Under the pieces are notes generated by a model that was not told the DNA's origin, searched no databases, and saw only the letters and a list, made by a program, of their open reading frames with translations. Of a DNA stretch of 8,600 bases, positions 5,817 to 8,600 are shown one piece after another (position 1 is the first letter of the stretch; each line of letters begins with the position of its first letter). Position numbers and translations under genes: made by a program. Origin of the DNA: Desulfobacterales bacterium (GTDB lineage Bacteria; Desulfobacterota; Desulfobacteria; Desulfobacterales; JAFDCJ01); assembly GCA_029939875.1 (NCBI GenBank), contig JAOZSC010000083.1:1-8600 (forward strand). Direction: 5' to 3'.

Positions 5817-5836
5817 AAAGTTCAAAATTTTGAACC
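5817..5836. repeat. 20-bp direct repeat copy 1 with perfect 16-bp palindrome
   Basis: AAAGTTCAAAATTTTGAACC, whose inner 16 bases (5820-5835) are a perfect palindrome. An identical 20-bp copy lies 77 bp away at 5894-5913. Perfect dyads duplicated in an intergenic region suggest binding sites for a dimeric regulator; being about 175 bp upstream of the sigma-54-like promoter fits an enhancer site. As RNA it would form a 6-bp hairpin with an AATT loop. A dispersed genome repeat is the alternative. Confidence 0.8.
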
Positions 5837-5840
5837 GTCG

Positions 5841-5883
5841 CCTGTAAAAACAAAAAAACCGATTGTTTTTACAGGTATTTTTT
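5841..5883 (+). terminator. Strong intrinsic terminator, plus strand
   Basis: CCTGTAAAAACAA (5841-5853) pairs perfectly with TTGTTTTTACAGG (5863-5875), a 13-bp stem with a 9-nt loop. TATTTTTTA follows, with six T at 5878-5883. It would end any plus-strand transcript from the 5632 ORF, or a short RNA starting near 5764 from the weak promoter-like pair TTTCAA (5730-5735) and TATTTT (5752-5757, 16-bp spacing). It also insulates the MFS gene from upstream transcription. On the minus strand no T run follows the stem. Confidence 0.75.
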
Positions 5884-5893
5884 AGTAAAGCTC

Positions 5894-5913
5894 AAAGTTC
5901 AAAATTTTGAACC
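5894..5913. repeat. 20-bp direct repeat copy 2 with perfect 16-bp palindrome
   Basis: Identical to the copy at 5817-5836, with the palindrome at 5897-5912; the flanks differ on both sides, so identity stops at 20 bp. This copy lies between the plus-strand terminator and the MFS gene, so it might also act as an operator for the MFS promoter. The remaining bases up to the MFS start (5914-6048) hold no other clear signal. Confidence 0.8.
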
Positions 5914-6048
5914 CTGCGGCCGCTCCTGCTCGAATTGGCTCTAACCACCCGGTTTTATACCAATATCCGGATTCATTCCTTTGAACCGCCGATGAACCGT
6001 AGTCAATCTCACCGGCAAAACAGCTTGCCCAATGGAACGCCAGCCACC

Positions 6049-7203
6049 ATGGAAAGCCTGGATCACTTAAAAAAAAATCCCATGTACCGGTATCTGATCG
6101 TTTTGACGATCAGCTCCACCATCGGGTTGCAGGCCTGGCGAACCCTGTTTAACAATTTCGCTGTGGACATGGCGGGTCTGAGCGGGGAACAAGTCGGGAT
6201 GATCCAGTCCATCCGGGAAGTGCCCGGTTTTCTGGCGCTGCTGGCCGTTTTTATGATCCTGGTCATCCGGGAGCACCGCCTTTCCACCCTGTCCATCCTG
6301 GTTCTAGGCCTGGGAGTGGCCATTACGGGTTTGTTTCCTTCCTATCCGGGACTGCTGCTGACCACCCTGGTCATGAGCTTCGGCTTTCACTATTACGAAA
6401 CCACCAACATGTCCTTAACCCTGCAGTACTTCGACGAACAGACTTCGCCCTGGGTGTTCGGAAAACAGCGCAGTTATGCGGCAGCGGCCAACATTGCCGT
6501 CGGGATCCTGATCTACGTGCTGGCTTTTTTCCTGGATTTCATTCTGATCTATCTGCTCATCGGCGGCTTGATCATCGCCGCCGCCGTGTGGGGCTTCACC
6601 CAGGATCCTTCCAGTACCAAAATCGTCCCCCAGCGCAAAAAAATGATCTGGCGAAAAAAATACGGGCTCTTTTATTTTCTGACCTTCATGGCCGGGGCCC
6701 GCCGCCAGATCTTTATCGCCTTTGCCGTCCTGTTGCTGGTGGAAAGATTTGACTATTCGGTTCAGCAGGTCACGCTTCTTTTCGTCATCAACAACATGAT
6801 CAACTATTACCTGAGCCCCCTGATCGGAAAAGGCATTATCCGCTTCGGCGAACGCAAAATGTTATCCCTTGAATACAGCAGTCTAATTTTTATTTTTCTG
6901 GCCTACGCCACCACCGGATCCAAAATGGTCGTTGCCCTGCTGTACATCCTGGATCACATCTTTTTCAACTTCTCCATTGCTATTCGCACCTATTTTCAAA
7001 AAGTGGGCGACCCCAAAGACGTCGCACCCAGCATGGCCGTCGGATTTACCATCAACCACATTGCGGCGGTTTTTCTACCGGCAGTCGGCGGCCGGTTGTG
7101 GATGATTGACTACCGCATCCCCTTTGTCGCAGGTGCGATGATGAGTGTTGTATCGCTGATGGCCGTACAGATGATCCGGGTGCCCCGCCAACCAACTGCC
7201 TGA
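6049..7203 (+). CDS. Major facilitator superfamily (MFS) transporter
   Basis: A polytopic inner-membrane protein of 384 residues with about 11-12 hydrophobic segments. Clear ones are near residues 13-29, 60-73, 79-96, 101-117, 147-165, 167-183, 207-214 with 221-231, 240-256, 275-290, 293-312, 326-346 and 357-376. The central cytoplasmic loop (184-205) is basic and polar, as expected between the two six-helix halves. Charged residues near the helices include R31 in the QAWRTLFNNF segment and R218/R219 in the matching start of the second half. Substrate is not identifiable. The start is uncertain: ATG 6049 sits just before the first helix; ATG 5992 and TTG 5935 are in frame but would add 19 or 38 polar residues and lack a good RBS. 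GGAA about 11 nt before 6049 is only a weak RBS. It converges with the radical SAM gene. Confidence 0.85.
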   Translation: MESLDHLKKNPMYRYLIVLTISSTIGLQAWRTLFNNFAVDMAGLSGEQVGMIQSIREVPGFLALLAVFMILVIREHRLSTLSILVLGLGVAITGLFPSYPGLLLTTLVMSFGFHYYETTNMSLTLQYFDEQTSPWVFGKQRSYAAAANIAVGILIYVLAFFLDFILIYLLIGGLIIAAAVWGFTQDPSSTKIVPQRKKMIWRKKYGLFYFLTFMAGARRQIFIAFAVLLLVERFDYSVQQVTLLFVINNMINYYLSPLIGKGIIRFGERKMLSLEYSSLIFIFLAYATTGSKMVVALLYILDHIFFNFSIAIRTYFQKVGDPKDVAPSMAVGFTINHIAAVFLPAVGGRLWMIDYRIPFVAGAMMSVVSLMAVQMIRVPRQPTA

Positions 7204-7262
7204 AATTGATGAATCGCACGATTTGATTGTATTTAGAAGTTTCGTCGGTGGAATCGTTCTGC

Positions 7263-8276
7263 TTACTCCCACACCCCGTCAATTTTGGCGTCGCACCGGG
7301 CACATTTGCCGTCTTTGAGGTGTATTTTCTGCACCTGAAACCCCCAGCGTTCAATAACCTTATACCCGCAACTGTAACAGAAAGTGTTCTCACCGTCATC
7401 ACCGGGTACGTTGCCGGTGTAAACATATCGCAAACCGGCCTGCAAACCGATTTCCCGGGCCATGACCAGGGTTTTAACCGGGGTGGGAGAACGATCGGCC
7501 AGCCGGTAGGTGGGATGAAAACGGCTGATGTGCCAGGGGGTTTCCGGTCCCAGCTCACCAACGATAAAGGCAGCCAGATCCCCAAGCTCCGAGGGATCAT
7601 CGTTCAGACCGGGAACGACCAGGGTGGTGACTTCCACAAAGATGCCCATGGATTTCATCAGCTTCAGCGTTTGCCGGACAGGGGCCAGCCTGGCACCGCA
7701 AAGCTCTTTGTAATATTTGTCGCGAAAGGCTTTCAAATCCACATTGGCGGCATCCAGATAGGGGCTGATCATCTCAAGGGTCTCGACGGTCATGTAACCG
7801 TTGGTAACAAACACGTTGCGAAGACCCTTTTTGTGGGCCTGCTCGGCGGTATCGCGGGCAAACTCGAAAAATACGGTGGGTTCGGTATAAGTATACGAAA
7901 TGCTCCGACAGCCACCGCTTTCGGCGGCCGCCACAACCTGGGCCGGGGAGTAAGTGTCCCCCATAATGACCCCGTCATGATCCGACGGCATCTGGGCAAT
8001 GTCGGCATTTTGGCAGAAACTGCAGCGGAAATTGCAGCCCACGGTGGCCACGGAATACGAAAGCGTGGCGGGAAGAAAATGAAACAGGGGTTTTTTTTCG
8101 ATGGGATCAATGTGCCGGGCAATCAAACGGCCGTAAACCAGGGTCTTCAGAACGCCGGTCTCATTGCAGCGTACCTGGCAAATCCCCCGGCGCCCGTCTT
8201 TGATCACACAGCGATGGCTGCAAAGGTTGCACCGGACCTTGTTGTCGTCCAACGGCTCCCACAGATAGGCTTCCAT
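7263..8276 (-). CDS. amrS: AmmeMemoRadiSam system radical SAM enzyme (AmrS-like)
   Basis: A 337-residue radical SAM protein of the group related to pyruvate formate-lyase activase. The [4Fe-4S]-SAM motif is C81-x3-C85-x2-C88 within VGCNFRCSFCQN. The N-terminal cluster C16-x2-C19-x3-C23 with C33 and C37 (RCNLCSHRCVIKDGRRGICQVRCN) and the C-terminal rubredoxin-like pair C300-x2-C303 and C325-x2-C328 are both typical of this family. SISYTYTEPTVFFEF (125-139), NVFVTNGYM (154-162), ANVDLKAF (177-184), VVPGLND (220-226) and PWHISRFHPTY (247-257) are hallmark segments. Length is normal. The family co-occurs with Memo- and AMMECR1-domain proteins, neither of which is visible here. Start ATG 8276 has AGGA about 6 nt upstream. 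Confidence 0.92.
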   Translation of the reverse strand: MEAYLWEPLDDNKVRCNLCSHRCVIKDGRRGICQVRCNETGVLKTLVYGRLIARHIDPIEKKPLFHFLPATLSYSVATVGCNFRCSFCQNADIAQMPSDHDGVIMGDTYSPAQVVAAAESGGCRSISYTYTEPTVFFEFARDTAEQAHKKGLRNVFVTNGYMTVETLEMISPYLDAANVDLKAFRDKYYKELCGARLAPVRQTLKLMKSMGIFVEVTTLVVPGLNDDPSELGDLAAFIVGELGPETPWHISRFHPTYRLADRSPTPVKTLVMAREIGLQAGLRYVYTGNVPGDDGENTFCYSCGYKVIERWGFQVQKIHLKDGKCARCDAKIDGVWE

Positions 8277-8330
8277 TGTTATCCTGTTCCTAGTTTGCTT
8301 GGCACAATTAGACCCTTAGTGGTCTCTATC

Positions 8331-8347
8331 TGACAGCATGTTGTCAA
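8331..8347 (-). promoter_or_regulatory. Imperfect palindrome with a consensus -35 hexamer upstream of amrS
   Basis: TGACAGCATGTTGTCA (8331-8346) is symmetric at 14 of 16 positions, a plausible operator. On the minus strand it contains TTGACA (complement of 8342-8347), identical to the sigma-70 -35 consensus and pointing toward the radical SAM gene about 65 bp away. No good -10 hexamer lies at 16-18 bp spacing (the bases there read GACCAC), so promoter activity is uncertain. Confidence 0.3.
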
Positions 8348-8356
8348 GATTTGAGG

Positions 8357-8384
8357 GTTTCAGTGTTCAGGTTTCAGAATTCAG
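8357..8384. repeat. Four tandem TTCAG heptamers
   Basis: GTTTCAG, TGTTCAG, GTTTCAG and AATTCAG follow one another with 7-bp period, all ending in TTCAG. This is a short degenerate tandem repeat in the gap upstream of the radical SAM gene. No other feature was recognised in 8277-8504. Confidence 0.6.
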
Positions 8385-8504
8385 TACTTCAACCCCCTGG
8401 CATCCGACACCTCATATGAAACTCCATTACATTGAAGAACGAACCGCAGAATGTCGAAGTGTAGAATCGCTGCGCTCTGCCTTTTTGAAATAAATCTCCC
8501 GGGT

Positions 8505-8600
8505 TTATCCTGTTGCCGCCCCGCTGGGATCCTTCACCCCGTACCTCACAGTCAGCGGCCGGGTTCGAAACCGCGGCACCAGGGTCACCACCACCCCGGC
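8505..8600 (-). CDS. Possible 3' end of a minus-strand gene (partial, unrecognised)
   Basis: An open frame enters from the right edge and stops at TAA (complement of 8505-8507) after 31 codons. The peptide includes VVVTLVPRFRTRPLTVRYG, with alternating hydrophobic and basic residues like a C-terminal beta hairpin. The GC-rich codon use drops to AT-rich DNA just after the stop, as at a real gene end. I cannot name the family. The gene would be co-directional with the radical SAM gene, 228 bp upstream of it. A second minus frame is also open here but gives a less protein-like sequence. Confidence 0.4.
   Translation of the reverse strand, partial: AGVVVTLVPRFRTRPLTVRYGVKDPSGAATG

Noticed and set aside
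7227..8333. A 368-codon plus-strand open frame
   Set aside because: It lies wholly over the radical SAM gene on the opposite strand, has no recognisable domain and is rich in low-complexity Gly/His/Ala runs, as expected for an antisense shadow of a GC-rich gene.

Overview
The window looks like chromosomal DNA from a free-living anaerobe, most likely a sulfate reducer or relative in Desulfobacterota (Desulfobacterales-like). This is inference. It rests on moderate GC content, gene content (an AmmeMemoRadiSam-type radical SAM enzyme, a DUF362 protein, a YkgJ-type cysteine-cluster protein, an LPS-type GT9 glycosyltransferase) and a CTTCGTG nonamer repeat of a kind common in such genomes. No plasmid, phage, IS, tRNA, rRNA or CRISPR signature was seen.

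Layout. Bases 1-112 hold the possible 3' end of an upstream plus-strand gene. Bases 322-2982 form a compact plus-strand cluster: a PfkB-family sugar kinase, a GT9 (heptosyltransferase-like) glycosyltransferase, and a cysteine-cluster protein whose GTG start overlaps the GT9 stop. This is probably one operon for a sugar-nucleotide or cell-envelope glycan step. Facing it on the minus strand are an amidohydrolase-2 family metal hydrolase (4572-5426) and, further downstream, a DUF362 protein (3025-4353), separated by a 218-bp gap that holds an inverted CTTCGTG repeat. An MFS transporter (6049-7203, plus) then converges on the radical SAM enzyme (7263-8276, minus). The last 96 bases may be the 3' end of another minus-strand gene.

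The stretch without a large gene, about 5427-6048, is the most interesting part. On the minus strand it holds a near-consensus sigma-54 promoter (5663-5678), followed within about 35 nt by a strong intrinsic terminator (5578-5617). Together they predict a small RNA of about 75 nt with an unpaired anti-Shine-Dalgarno segment. Two identical 20-bp repeats, each containing a perfect 16-bp palindrome (5820-5835 and 5897-5912), lie about 175 and 250 bp upstream of the predicted start, where enhancer-binding-protein sites would be expected. On the plus strand the same DNA holds a 27-codon hydrophobic ORF with an excellent ribosome binding site, so the small RNA would be antisense to its start. A plus-strand terminator (5841-5883) lies between the two palindromes. 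The locus can be read as a sigma-54-dependent sRNA gene, as a type I toxin-antitoxin-like pair, or as an attenuated leader of the amidohydrolase gene. All three are inferences from sequence.
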